Shown here one piece after another: positions 19,883-29,756 of a stretch of 64,000 nucleotides of DNA. The stretch is from Thermoplasmata archaeon. GTDB lineage: Archaea; Thermoplasmatota; Thermoplasmata; Lutacidiplasmatales; UBA184. How positions within the stretch are numbered: position 1 is the stretch's first letter; every line of letters starts with the position of its first letter. Position numbers and translations under genes: made by a program. The DNA is taken from NCBI GenBank assembly GCA_022750155.1, contig JAKIWG010000012.1, positions 1-64,000 of the forward strand. The letters run 5' to 3'. The notes below the pieces were generated by a model. The model was given only the letters and a program-made list of their open reading frames with translations, had not been told where the DNA came from and made no database searches.

Positions 19883-21682
19883 ATGGCTACTTCGCCCGAA
19901 CCTGCATCGGCCCCGCGCCTGCATGCCTGGCTCTCCGTAGCCACCTGCCATACGCCGAACCCGACCGCGGACGGAGAGCAGGTCCTCTTCCTGAGCGATG
20001 AGACCGGACTCCCCCAGGTCTGGGCGGTCGGTACCAACGGCGGGACCCCCCTGCGACTTCTCCCGAACGACGAGCGCGTCGGTGCCCTCCATGCGGCCCC
20101 TTCAGGGACGGCCGCGATTCTCGCCGTGGACCGGCGGGGCGATGAGCATTGGCAGCTTCAGTACCTCCCCGACGTCCGGCAACCGACCAAGGGGGGGAGG
20201 ATGCTCACCGACCGCCCCGCGGCGATCCATCTCCCGGGGGGGTGGAGGGACGACGGGCGGAGGTTCGTCTTCTCCTCGAACGCCCGCGACGGGCGATTCT
20301 TCGACATCCACCAGCTGAACGTGGACCGGCCCGGGGAGCTCGAGACGCTCTGGGAGCACGACGGCTGGACCGACCTCGTCGCGGTCCGGGAGGAAGACCT
20401 GCTCATCGCCGAGCGAAAGACCAACCTCGATGCCGACCTGTACCTGGTCCGAAGCGGGGCTCGTCATCACCTGAACCCGCACTCCGGGGAACAGACCGTC
20501 ACCTCCGGGACCCTCGCGGGGGGGATCGTGTATGTCGGGAGCAATCCGGGACGGGAGTTCTGTGCCCTCGTCCGATACCGCGTGGGGGCCTCGAACCACG
20601 AATTCCTGCGCGAGTACGACGGCGACGTGGAGCTGGTGCGTGCGTCCCCCGACGGTCAGTTTCTCGCGGTAGTGCTCAACCGACAGGGGTGGAGCGACAC
20701 CCGGGTGTATGCGATCGCGACCGGAGAAGAACGCGCACTCAACTCGGGGCAGCGCGGCGTCGTCGGATCGCTCCGATGGCTGCCCGATAGCTCCGGATAT
20801 GTCTTCGACCTGAGCTCTACCGAAGGGGTCGACGTCTACCGTCGCCTTCTTGCGACGGGCAAGGAGAAGCGTCTCGCCACCTCCCCGCGCCTCGTCCCGG
20901 TCCATCTCGCCCCGCCGCGGCTCGGCGAATTCCGGGCCTCCGACGGCGTGAGCGTGCCCTACTGGGAGTACGCGCCGACTCCGCCGAGCGTCCGCGGGAC
21001 GATCCTGTGGGTCCACGGCGGTCCGGAGGCGCAGGCCCGCCCGTCCTTCTCGCCGGTCGTCGAATTCCTGGTGGCCGAAGGATGGCGCGTGATCGCCCCG
21101 AACGTTCGCGGCAGCACCGGATACGGTCGCACCTTCGTCCACCTCGACGACGTCGGGCTGCGCCTGAACTCCGTTCGAGACCTGTCGGAGCTGGTCGGGC
21201 GCCTCGTGCGCGACGGCAAGGCCACCCCGGGGCGACTGGGAATCGTGGGAGCGAGCTACGGAGGGTTCATGGTCCTCTCCGCCGCCACTCGGTATCCGGA
21301 GCTCTGGGGGGCGGCCGTGGACGTCGTCGGGATCGCGAATCTGGTCACGTTCCTCGAGGAGACCGGGCCCTGGAGACGGGCGCTCAGGGAAGCAGAGTAC
21401 GGGAGTCTGACGACAGATCGCCGTATCCTCGAGGACTTCTCCCCGATCCACCGGGCGGCGGAAATCCGTGCCCCGCTGTTCGTGATCCACGGCCGCAACG
21501 ACCCGCGAGTGCCGGTCCACGAGGCCGAGCAGATCGTGGGGACCCTTCGCACGCTCGGCCGTGAAGTGGAGCTCCTGATCTTCGAGGACGAGGGGCACGT
21601 GATCTCCCGCCTACCGAACCGTATCCTCGCCTGGAGCCGGGCGGTCGAGTTCCTCGACCGTCACCTGACTCCTCGCGCGTGA
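19883..21682 (+). CDS. S9-family prolyl oligopeptidase / acylaminoacyl-peptidase-like
   Basis: N-terminal beta-propeller; catalytic GASYGGFMVLSAA, GRNDPRVPV, EDEGHVI; VHGGPEAQ. Confidence 0.9.
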   Translation: MATSPEPASAPRLHAWLSVATCHTPNPTADGEQVLFLSDETGLPQVWAVGTNGGTPLRLLPNDERVGALHAAPSGTAAILAVDRRGDEHWQLQYLPDVRQPTKGGRMLTDRPAAIHLPGGWRDDGRRFVFSSNARDGRFFDIHQLNVDRPGELETLWEHDGWTDLVAVREEDLLIAERKTNLDADLYLVRSGARHHLNPHSGEQTVTSGTLAGGIVYVGSNPGREFCALVRYRVGASNHEFLREYDGDVELVRASPDGQFLAVVLNRQGWSDTRVYAIATGEERALNSGQRGVVGSLRWLPDSSGYVFDLSSTEGVDVYRRLLATGKEKRLATSPRLVPVHLAPPRLGEFRASDGVSVPYWEYAPTPPSVRGTILWVHGGPEAQARPSFSPVVEFLVAEGWRVIAPNVRGSTGYGRTFVHLDDVGLRLNSVRDLSELVGRLVRDGKATPGRLGIVGASYGGFMVLSAATRYPELWGAAVDVVGIANLVTFLEETGPWRRALREAEYGSLTTDRRILEDFSPIHRAAEIRAPLFVIHGRNDPRVPVHEAEQIVGTLRTLGREVELLIFEDEGHVISRLPNRILAWSRAVEFLDRHLTPRA

Positions 21683-21740
21683 ATGTGCGAGCCGCCGGGA
21701 AACGACGACGCTTCGGGGTTCGGGAGTCGGGAAGGCCCGC

Positions 21741-22415
21741 CTAGGTGGGACGACGTGGCCGAGGCAACCCGGGGGCGGACGGCATCGCCCTTCGCCCTCT
21801 GGATCGCACCCGGCGCTGAATTTCGGCGCTTGGGCCGACGAGCGCGATCTGGCCCTCGTCGGGGTCTCCGAGGACGATCGCGCGACCCTCGGCCCATCGC
21901 AACGCCGCGAGGGCGCACGCCACCGAGTCCAACTCATCGTGCGTAATCGACACGGCGACCACGCTACCGGAGAATCCATCCCGCCGCATGGCCCGACGCA
22001 GCCGTTCGATGCCTCGCCCCTTGCGGGGCCAACCCAGGAGGTCTTGCACGCCGCCGGGGTAGCTCTCGATCACCGGATGGGCCTCCCGTTCCAACGACTT
22101 CCGTAGGGCAATCCCCCGTGCGGTCAGCATCCTCATCGGTCCGAGGGTCAACGGAAAGAACGGTATCCCCCGCGCCCTGAGCTCGAGGTCGCACGCGCGG
22201 AAGTGCGGGGGTCCGCGGACCTCCAGGCTCGCCCGTCCTCGAGGTAGGGAGAGCGGAGCATCGATCGCGACGGGGGCTCCCGGCGCCGACTCCGCCCACT
22301 CGAGGATCTCGCCGTCCGAACGGAGTACCTGGGTGGCCGCGACCAGGTCCTCGCCCATCCGACACACGCCGGTCGACCTATTCGGGGACCCGGCGAGGTC
22401 GATGCCGAGTGCCAC
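21741..22415 (-). CDS. DUF429-like predicted nuclease family protein
   Basis: VALGIDLAGSPNRSTG (GTG start), VAIDAPLSLPRG, AHPVIESYPGG, HDELDSVACALAA. Confidence 0.75.
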   Translation of the reverse strand: MALGIDLAGSPNRSTGVCRMGEDLVAATQVLRSDGEILEWAESAPGAPVAIDAPLSLPRGRASLEVRGPPHFRACDLELRARGIPFFPLTLGPMRMLTARGIALRKSLEREAHPVIESYPGGVQDLLGWPRKGRGIERLRRAMRRDGFSGSVVAVSITHDELDSVACALAALRWAEGRAIVLGDPDEGQIALVGPSAEIQRRVRSRGRRAMPSAPGLPRPRRPT

Positions 22416-22519
22416 CGCCCCGGGGCGAGAGCTCCGACTCGGCGACCGCGCCAACGCCAAAGGGACCCCGCCTAACGTCTGGGCGGTCCGAGCCGGGAAG
22501 CTCCTGGTGGATCGAGGAC

Positions 22520-23068
22520 CTATCGAAGGAGCCCGGCGTTCTGCAATTCTTTCGTGATCTTCTTGACCGCCACGTCGATGTCCGAAGGCTTCCGGGCCCC
22601 GGTGCAGACGAGCTTGCCCGACCCGAATAGCAGGATGACCACCCGCGGTTCCTCCATCCGGCAGACGAGACCGGGGAACTGCTCCGGTTCGTATTCGACG
22701 CGGTCGAGCCCAAGGGTGACCGCGATCGCATTGAGGTTGATCTCGGACTCCAGGTCCGAACTCGCGACGATGTTCTGCACCTGGATCGCCGGGTGCATCT
22801 TGATCTTCTGACCGCCCTTGCGCACCTGCTGCGCGACGATCCGGATCGAGTCCTCGACCTCCTTCATGCTCTTGCCCCCCGTGCAAACGACCTTGCCGGA
22901 CCCGAAGAGCAAGATCGCGGTCTTGGGCTGCTTCAGACGGTAGATGACCCCGGGGAACTGGTCGGGTTCGTACTCGGCGCCCTCGAGTTCCAGCGCGATT
23001 GCCGGAAGGTCGAGCTTGTCGGCGAGGGAAAGAGAGGCCACAACGTTCTCGATTCGAATTTTGGCCAC
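22520..23068 (-). CDS. tbp: TATA-box-binding protein
   Basis: Two direct repeats: IENVVASLSLADKLDLPAIALELEGAEYEPDQFPGVIYRLKQPKTAILLFGSGKVVCTGGKS / VQNIVASSDLESEINLNAIAVTLGLDRVEYEPEQFPGLVCRMEEPRVVILLFGSGKLVCTGARK. Confidence 0.97.
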   Translation of the reverse strand: MAKIRIENVVASLSLADKLDLPAIALELEGAEYEPDQFPGVIYRLKQPKTAILLFGSGKVVCTGGKSMKEVEDSIRIVAQQVRKGGQKIKMHPAIQVQNIVASSDLESEINLNAIAVTLGLDRVEYEPEQFPGLVCRMEEPRVVILLFGSGKLVCTGARKPSDIDVAVKKITKELQNAGLLR

Positions 23069-23089
23069 GGGCGATTCAGGGATTTTGGC

Positions 23090-23097
23090 TTATAAAA
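23090..23097 (-). promoter_or_regulatory. TATA box of tbp (TTTTATAA)
   Basis: Centre ~25 nt upstream of the GTG start at 23068, implying a leaderless transcript. Confidence 0.65.
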
Positions 23098-23239
23098 CCT
23101 TCCAGTCGATCTTTCCGACGTTTCCGGGCCGGTCCCGGGCCCGTTTCGCGCGTCCTTTCGAGGCGCCTTGGCCATCGACTCGCCCGTCGGCGCGCCGCAC
23201 TTCCCGGTTCCTTATCTCGGCGGGGCGTTTGCTGAGACC

Positions 23240-23872
23240 ATGTCCCGCCCTCGTTTGTTCACCTACCCCATCAGTCATTACTGCGTCTCGGCGGAGCGGA
23301 TGCTCGCGTTCAAAGGGATCGCCTTTGATCGGGTGCGAGTCCCGTACGACAACCGGCAGGAACTCATCGGTTCGACGGGTCAGGATTACGTCCCGGCCCT
23401 CGTGTGGGAGGACCAGGTGATCCCTTGGGACGGGATCGCGGACTTTGTCGAGGAGAAGGTTCCCACCCCTACCCTGTACCCCGACGGACAGCGGGCGCTC
23501 GCCAGAGCGCTCGAGCATTGGGGGCACCAGGTGGTCGAGGAAAGGGTCTGGCAAGCGGTGGTGACGAAGGTACCCCCCGTCCTCGCCGACGCGAACGAGC
23601 GCTGGGTGTTCGAGGAGATGCAGACCCGCGCGAGGGGACCCTGGAAAGTCCTCGAGGCGAGGCGACCCGAATTCGAGAAAGAGATGGTTCGAACCTTGCG
23701 AATGGTGGAGGAGATGCTCGCCCAGCGGGCGTGGATCCTCGGGGAACCGAGCCTAGCGGACTTCGGGATCTATGGATCGATATCCCCCCTCATCACGGTC
23801 GGCGACCCGATCCCGCCCGACCTACCCCGGCTGGCCTCTTGGGCGGAGGCGATCGCCCGGATTCCCGGGTAG
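23240..23872 (+). CDS. Glutathione S-transferase-like protein
   Basis: RLFTYPISHYCVSAERMLAFKGIAFDRVRVPYDNRQEL..VPALVWEDQVIPWDGIADFVEE (thioredoxin-like N domain) + ILGEPSLADFGIYG C-terminal GST signature; ATG at 23240 preferred over 23168. Confidence 0.8.
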   Translation: MSRPRLFTYPISHYCVSAERMLAFKGIAFDRVRVPYDNRQELIGSTGQDYVPALVWEDQVIPWDGIADFVEEKVPTPTLYPDGQRALARALEHWGHQVVEERVWQAVVTKVPPVLADANERWVFEEMQTRARGPWKVLEARRPEFEKEMVRTLRMVEEMLAQRAWILGEPSLADFGIYGSISPLITVGDPIPPDLPRLASWAEAIARIPG

Positions 23873-23910
23873 ATGGCCGACCGACGACGCGTCCGCGATG
23901 AGAGCGGGCG

Positions 23911-24486
23911 ATGAAACCGGGGGCGAACCCGCCCAAGCGCGCCTCCGCCCGGCGTTCCCTGCCGCGCGCCCGATCGCTTCGGCTCCGGATCGCCACCCCC
24001 CGGGATATTCCACTCCTCGTCGCGCATCGTCTCAGCATGTGGACCGACATCGGCGGGCGGACTCCCCGCGCGATCCATCGGCATGGCGCGGTCTATCGAC
24101 GGTGGCTCGCCAAGCGCATCCGATCCGGCGAACTGGTCACATTCATCGCCGAGTGCGACGGGGTGATCGCGGGAAGCGGAGGTGTGTGGTTCCACTCAGC
24201 GCAGCCGAGGCCAGGGGAGGAGCGAGAGGTCTGCCCGTACATCCTCTCAATGTACACGGTCCCCCAGTTCCGGGGATTCGGAGTCGCGTCGTCGATCGTT
24301 CGACGTCTCGTCGACCTGTGCAGGAAGCGGGGGTTCGCTCGCGTGGAGCTCCACGCGTCCGTGCAGGGGCAGCCGGTCTATCGGCGACTCGGGTTCGAAC
24401 GAACCCGTGAAATGCGACTTTGGCTCCGACGACCCCGCAGCCCAAACCCCCGACCCCGCCGGGGAGCCGCACGCTCGGCACGGTAG
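23911..24486 (+). CDS. GNAT-family N-acetyltransferase
   Basis: LRIATPRDIPLLVAHR, ILSMYTVPQFRGFGVASSIVRRLVDLCRKRGFARVELHAS..YRRLGFE. Confidence 0.85.
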   Translation: MKPGANPPKRASARRSLPRARSLRLRIATPRDIPLLVAHRLSMWTDIGGRTPRAIHRHGAVYRRWLAKRIRSGELVTFIAECDGVIAGSGGVWFHSAQPRPGEEREVCPYILSMYTVPQFRGFGVASSIVRRLVDLCRKRGFARVELHASVQGQPVYRRLGFERTREMRLWLRRPRSPNPRPRRGAARSAR

Positions 24487-24568
24487 GCGGCGTCCGACTC
24501 GCACCGCCCGCCCTCCCGCGAATCGAGCCGCACACTTTTTCCCATGAGCGTACGGTGTTACACCGAGG

Positions 24569-27436
24569 ATGAGACGAATTCGCCCAGCGAATGGGGCCAT
24601 CCGGCGGGAGGGCCAAGCCATCCCGTGGTCCGTACTTCTCTCCGTCGGCCTTATGGCGATTCCTACGGTCGGATTCGCCCCCCACCCGTGGATCTCGGCC
24701 CCCGCCCCGTTACACCCCTACGGCACGAGCGACCTCCTGCGTCATATCAGGGCCGGACCCACCCCGGCCTCGGCCGGTCCGGTTCACCCGGGGTCGGCCA
24801 GCTCACTGAACGGAAGGCAAGCGGTCAACCCGAGCGCCTTCTACTCGGCCGAACCCGCGCCCGTCGGAATCGCTGACTACGGCGTCGACGGATCGGGCGG
24901 GGGGTACTCGTACAATACGACCACTTTCTTCGGAGACCTGCAGTTCGGCACCGTCTCCACCCGGAACAGTTCGCTCGCCTACGGCCGCGAGTTCACCATT
25001 CAGCTGAACGTCGTGCTCCAGTTCACCCGAGGCGCCTCGACCTACAGCTATTGGATCCAGGATGTGGCGGACCTGAACACCTCGAACAATGTGGTGGTCA
25101 TGATCGACAACGTCTGGAACTTCTCCTCGCCCGGGGGCGCGCTCCCCTCCAGTTCCTTCACGGGGAACGGGTCGTTCGTCGCCTCCCCATCCTACTACTA
25201 CGACGTCGCCAGCTACTCGCTTCCGGGCAATGGCGCCGTCTTGCCGTTCCCGGTGGATTTTGGGCTCCGGGTCGTCTCGAGCAACGTGTCGGGCACGCCG
25301 GGGGTCGCCTACCAGTACAACGACACCGGTCGGTGGGTCACGTACGACAACCTAGCCTTCGGATGGGCCAAAGGGGGCGCGGACAGCGGGTTCGTAGTGA
25401 ACGGCAACTCGTACAATCCGCGAGGGCTGTTCGACGACGCCGAGCTAATCCTCGGCGGACCCGGGGGAGGGTCCGCGACCGAGGACTTCGGCGCCCGGAT
25501 CCACGAGAACCTGTTCTACTGGAACGGACACAACTTCCAGAAAGTGCTCAACGCGTACAACCACGGGAGCGACACCGCCGAAGCCATCTGGAACCTGACC
25601 GCACGGGGCTTCCATTACGTCAGCAACGGGACCCTGTTCGGCTACCTGACCGCGGGAGCGGGGACCCTGGGCCGCCTGTACTCCCGTTCCCTGGTCTCGC
25701 TGCTCAACGTCAGCGTCCCTTTTTCCAGGGGCGAGCTGTTCCTGAACGGGACCGACTACGGTCCGTTCGTGGGAGGCGACGCGAATGTGACGGTAGGGCC
25801 CGGCCTCTACGTGGTGAGCGTAGACCGCAATGGCTCGCTCTACGGGACCCGGACCGTCGCGGTGCCCGCGGCCTCCTACGTGCCGGTGAACTTCACGAAC
25901 GCAACCCATTACCCCGTCGACTTCCATCAAACGGGACTCCCCGCCGGGGGCACGTGGTCGGTGACACTCGGAGGGAGCATGCTCTCCTCGGGCGGACGCT
26001 GGATCAACTTCAGCGCAGTGAACGGGTCGGTGGGATACTCCGCCCGGGTGCCGGCCGGGTACCTCGCCCAACCATGGAGCGGCACCGTAGTAGTATCCGG
26101 TGCGGGGGCGAACGTGTCCGTGGGGATTTCCCGGGTATTGTACAACGTGACCTTCACGCAGGGGAGCCTCCCCTCTGGCACGATCTGGTCGGTGGCCCTC
26201 AACGGGACCATCCTCAGCGGGAACACCACGTCCCTCTCGGCCCAGGAACCCAACGGGAGCTTCCCATACACCGTCGGATTCCTATCGGGGTACCGTCCAT
26301 CCCCGAGTTCCGGGACGATGGTCGTCGCGGGGAGCCCCCGCTCGCTGACGATACTCTTCTCGCAGGTCGACTATATCGTGACCTTCTTCGCCCCCGGGTT
26401 GCCCTCGACCGTCCACTGGTCCTTCGCGTTCGCCGGCCTGAACTACTCGACGAATCAGAGCTTGCTGAGCGTACTTGTCCCGAACGGAACGTACGGTTTC
26501 CAGGTTTTCCCCATCCCAGGGTACACCGAATCCCCCTCGGCCGGTAGCGTCCCGGTGAACGGGGGCCCGGCCTCCCAGACGTTCACGTTCACAATCGTCA
26601 CCTATGCTGTCTACGTCAACGCGACGGGGTTGCCCGTGGGGGCGATGTGGGCCCTGACCGTCGACGGGAGTTCGACGATCGGATCACTTCATTCGGTTCT
26701 GCTACGGGAACCGAACGGAACGCATCGGATCCAGGCGGGTGCGGTCCCGGGGTACTTGACCCGCTCCCCCATCGTCGTGCTGGACGTCCAAGGTCGGCCG
26801 GCGTCGGTTACGTACCCCTACACGATGTTCACCTACCTCGTCACCCTCGCCGCCACCGGCCTGCCTCAGGGCCTCCCCTGGTCGGCCACGGTCCGCGCCG
26901 ACGCAGCCAATATCTCCAACTCCACCTCCGGTACCCTCCTCTCATTCACCCTTCCCAATGGGTCGTTCGCCTATTCGGTGGCGGCGCCGGCCGGCTACAC
27001 CGCCACACCGTCGAGCGGCTCGGACGCGGTGACCGCTGCCTCGGTCAGCCTCCTCATCACGTTCCGCCCGATCGTGGGCTCCGTCGCCGGGTCGGTCGAT
27101 CCTGCCGGTGCCCTCCTCACCATCAACGGTACCCCGGTCATGGTCTCAGACGGGGCATTCCTGGTGACGCTGAGCCCCGGGACCTACGACCTTCGTGCCA
27201 CAGCCCCCGGCTACGCCGCCTGGACGGAGACCGTGACCGTCTCGGCGGGGAACACCACGAATGTGCGGGTGGACCTGACCGCGAATCCGAGCTCGTCCCC
27301 CTCTGGGCTCTCGATCGGTTCGACTCCGCTTCTCCTCCTGATCGCGGTCGTAGGGGCCGCCGTAGTGATCGCCGCCCTCGTGGCGCGCCGCCGGTCCCGA
27401 GACGCGGACTCTGGCCCGCGCCGACCACCTCGTTAA
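24569..27436 (+). CDS. Thermopsin-like (peptidase family A5) surface protein with 'GLP..W' repeat modules, a PEGA-like domain and C-terminal TM anchor
   Basis: GIADYGVDGSGGGYSYNTTTFFG, IQLNVVLQF, YWIQDV, VWNFSSPGG, YDNLAFG, DDAELILGGPGGGSATEDF, NGHNFQ, NAYNHGSDTAEAIWN; ~5 repeats of YxVTFxxxGLPxGxxWSVxxxG...PNGSxxYxVxxxxGYxxxPxSGxxxV; PLLLLIAVVGAAVVIAALVARRR. Confidence 0.8.
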   Translation: MRRIRPANGAIRREGQAIPWSVLLSVGLMAIPTVGFAPHPWISAPAPLHPYGTSDLLRHIRAGPTPASAGPVHPGSASSLNGRQAVNPSAFYSAEPAPVGIADYGVDGSGGGYSYNTTTFFGDLQFGTVSTRNSSLAYGREFTIQLNVVLQFTRGASTYSYWIQDVADLNTSNNVVVMIDNVWNFSSPGGALPSSSFTGNGSFVASPSYYYDVASYSLPGNGAVLPFPVDFGLRVVSSNVSGTPGVAYQYNDTGRWVTYDNLAFGWAKGGADSGFVVNGNSYNPRGLFDDAELILGGPGGGSATEDFGARIHENLFYWNGHNFQKVLNAYNHGSDTAEAIWNLTARGFHYVSNGTLFGYLTAGAGTLGRLYSRSLVSLLNVSVPFSRGELFLNGTDYGPFVGGDANVTVGPGLYVVSVDRNGSLYGTRTVAVPAASYVPVNFTNATHYPVDFHQTGLPAGGTWSVTLGGSMLSSGGRWINFSAVNGSVGYSARVPAGYLAQPWSGTVVVSGAGANVSVGISRVLYNVTFTQGSLPSGTIWSVALNGTILSGNTTSLSAQEPNGSFPYTVGFLSGYRPSPSSGTMVVAGSPRSLTILFSQVDYIVTFFAPGLPSTVHWSFAFAGLNYSTNQSLLSVLVPNGTYGFQVFPIPGYTESPSAGSVPVNGGPASQTFTFTIVTYAVYVNATGLPVGAMWALTVDGSSTIGSLHSVLLREPNGTHRIQAGAVPGYLTRSPIVVLDVQGRPASVTYPYTMFTYLVTLAATGLPQGLPWSATVRADAANISNSTSGTLLSFTLPNGSFAYSVAAPAGYTATPSSGSDAVTAASVSLLITFRPIVGSVAGSVDPAGALLTINGTPVMVSDGAFLVTLSPGTYDLRATAPGYAAWTETVTVSAGNTTNVRVDLTANPSSSPSGLSIGSTPLLLLIAVVGAAVVIAALVARRRSRDADSGPRRPPR

Positions 27437-27465
27437 GAGTCCACCGGCTCCTGCGATGAGGACCC

Positions 27466-28017
27466 ATGGATTCGTTCGACGCCGTCGATGCGAGCGCCCT
27501 TCGGTGGCTCCGGACGTCGGAGAACCCGGTGGTGTTTGAACTCCGGTCCGGCGACCGGCTGCTCGCTCGCCTCACCCGTGCCCGCCACGAAGGCACCCTC
27601 ACCCATGCCGAAACCTCGGCCGGTCGCTGGAGCCTGAAGCGGGTCGGTTTTCTTCACCCACGGGTGACAATGCGTCACGCCGATTCCTCCGCTCCGGTCG
27701 CCCGATTGGATATCCATTGGCGCCGCACCGTGCTCGTGGTCGACGGAAAGGCCCCGTACATCTTCGAGCGGGCGGGATTGTCGGTACCGGCCTGGCGGTT
27801 CCTCAGCGCCGCAGGGGCGCAACTGGTGCACATCGAGCCGGTCCGGGAGGGCCGGCAGCTCGTGGGCGGCACAGTCAGCGTCTCGGAGGGAGGGACGAAG
27901 CTGCCCGAGCTGCCGCTGCTCCTGCTCGTCGGGTGGTATTTCATCATGCATGAGTGGTACGAGGACGAGGCGATCGCCGCGGGCGAAGCGATCTTGGAAG
28001 TCTCCGCTCGACCCTGA
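27466..28017 (+). CDS. Hypothetical protein
   Basis: 183 aa ORF, ATG 30 nt after the thermopsin-like gene; no family recognised. Confidence 0.6.
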   Translation: MDSFDAVDASALRWLRTSENPVVFELRSGDRLLARLTRARHEGTLTHAETSAGRWSLKRVGFLHPRVTMRHADSSAPVARLDIHWRRTVLVVDGKAPYIFERAGLSVPAWRFLSAAGAQLVHIEPVREGRQLVGGTVSVSEGGTKLPELPLLLLVGWYFIMHEWYEDEAIAAGEAILEVSARP

Positions 28018-28770
28018 GCGTGCTCCGGTTCGGCCTCACTCTCCCAGATCGCCACGGCTCCTCTCGAAGCCAAATGCTCGAAGCATCGCCGAAGCGAGCG
28101 GATCCGTCCCGTACATCCACCGCTTCCCTCACGGGGTCTACCCATCGGCGTACGTGACGGCGACGGATTGGGTCGGGGTCGCCGCGGTGGAACACGCCAT
28201 CCTGCTCCCCCCTCCGGGCCCGCCCTGCCCTGCTACGAGCCACCCAACCTCGAGTGCCATGGCGATCCCACTGGAGGGGCTTGTGGTGCTCAGAACGATT
28301 GTGCTGGGAGTCGTGGTCGTGGGGCTCTTCGTGCGGCCGGAACGAACGTAGATTGCGCCCGGAGTAGGGGCTCGATGCTCCTCCACGTGCATGCGGACCC
28401 CCCACTTGCCCCCCAGGTTCAGCCTGATCCTCCGGCGCCTCCTCCCGTCAGATGCCAACACGCTCTCCGATCGCCGAGCTCCTTTGAAAGCCGGGCGAGG
28501 AGCTTTCCGGAGGGCACTGGACCAACGACTCAAGGCACTCCGGAACCTTGCCGCGTCGGTACAGAGGCAGGGTCGTGCCGTCCCGCGACTTGAGCAGGTC
28601 CTGTCCCGCCCGACCTGGCGGGCCCGAGGGGCCTCCGGTGGGTGGAGCGCTCGCGGGCCGAAGGGCTCGTGACGTACCGGATGAGGCCCGGACCCGATTC
28701 TGTTGGTTCCGGCCGCCCGTATCCGGGAAACCCTATGTAGGACGGGCCATCCGTCCGATGAGGTTCGCCG

Positions 28771-29751
28771 ATGTCCCAGAACGACGCCGAGGCGGTCTGG
28801 GTCGAGAAATACCGGCCCCACTCGCTGCGCGACATGCTCGGGCAGGAGGGGATCGTTCCGCTTCTGTCGGCCTACGCCCAGAAGAAGAGCCTCCCTCATC
28901 TGATGTTCGCGGGGCCGCCCGGGACGGGAAAGACGACCGCCGCCCTCGCACTCGCCCACGACCTGTTCGGAGCCGAGTGGCGCCAGAACTTCCTCGAGCT
29001 GAACGCCTCGGATGAGCGTGGGATCGACACGGTCCGGACCACCATCAAGGGGTACGCCAGGACCTCTCCCATTGGAGGGGTGGGGTTCAAGCTCCTGTTC
29101 CTCGACGAGGCCGACAATCTGACCTCTGAGGCGCAGGGTTCCTTGCGGCGGCTGATGGAGCGGTACTCCGCGGCGTGCCGCTTCATCCTCTCGTGCAACT
29201 ACTCTTCGCGGATCATCGAGCCGATCCAGTCCCGCTGTGCGGTGTTCCGATTCCGGGCATTATCTCCGGAGCAGACCCGGGCGCTCCTGGAGCGGGTCGT
29301 GGCCTCCGAGCGCCGGACGGTCCACCCGGCCGCCCTCGAGGCGATCGTGGTGGCTGCGGCGGGAGATGCGCGTCGGGCCCTCAACCTCCTGCAGCTCTCG
29401 GCGACCTACGCCGACCCGGTTACGGAGGAGACGGTCCGTGAGGTGGCCACCGTGCCTCTTCGTTCGGAGATCGCCGCCATGGTGGCGGACGCGCTCGTCG
29501 GGGATTTCCTGGGCGCCCGAAAGCGCCTGCTCGCGCTCTTCGCCGAGCGCGGCGCGAGCGGGGAGGACATCCTGCGGGCCTTGCACAGCTATGTACCGGA
29601 GCTGCCGGATTCCGGGCTCTCGCCCATGGAGAAGATTCGGCTGATCGATTACCTTGGCGAGATCGACTTCCGGCTCGCCCAGGGAGCGTCGGAGCGGATT
29701 CAGCTGGAGACGGTTCTGGCCCGGATCGCGCTCGGAAACGACCGCAGGTAG
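28771..29751 (+). CDS. rfcS: Replication factor C small subunit
   Basis: VWVEKYRPHSLRDMLGQEGI, FAGPPGTGKTTAA, FLDEADNLTSEAQGSLRRLMERY, FILSCNYSSRIIEPIQSRC. Confidence 0.96.
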   Translation: MSQNDAEAVWVEKYRPHSLRDMLGQEGIVPLLSAYAQKKSLPHLMFAGPPGTGKTTAALALAHDLFGAEWRQNFLELNASDERGIDTVRTTIKGYARTSPIGGVGFKLLFLDEADNLTSEAQGSLRRLMERYSAACRFILSCNYSSRIIEPIQSRCAVFRFRALSPEQTRALLERVVASERRTVHPAALEAIVVAAAGDARRALNLLQLSATYADPVTEETVREVATVPLRSEIAAMVADALVGDFLGARKRLLALFAERGASGEDILRALHSYVPELPDSGLSPMEKIRLIDYLGEIDFRLAQGASERIQLETVLARIALGNDRR

Positions 29752-29756
29752 ACGAA

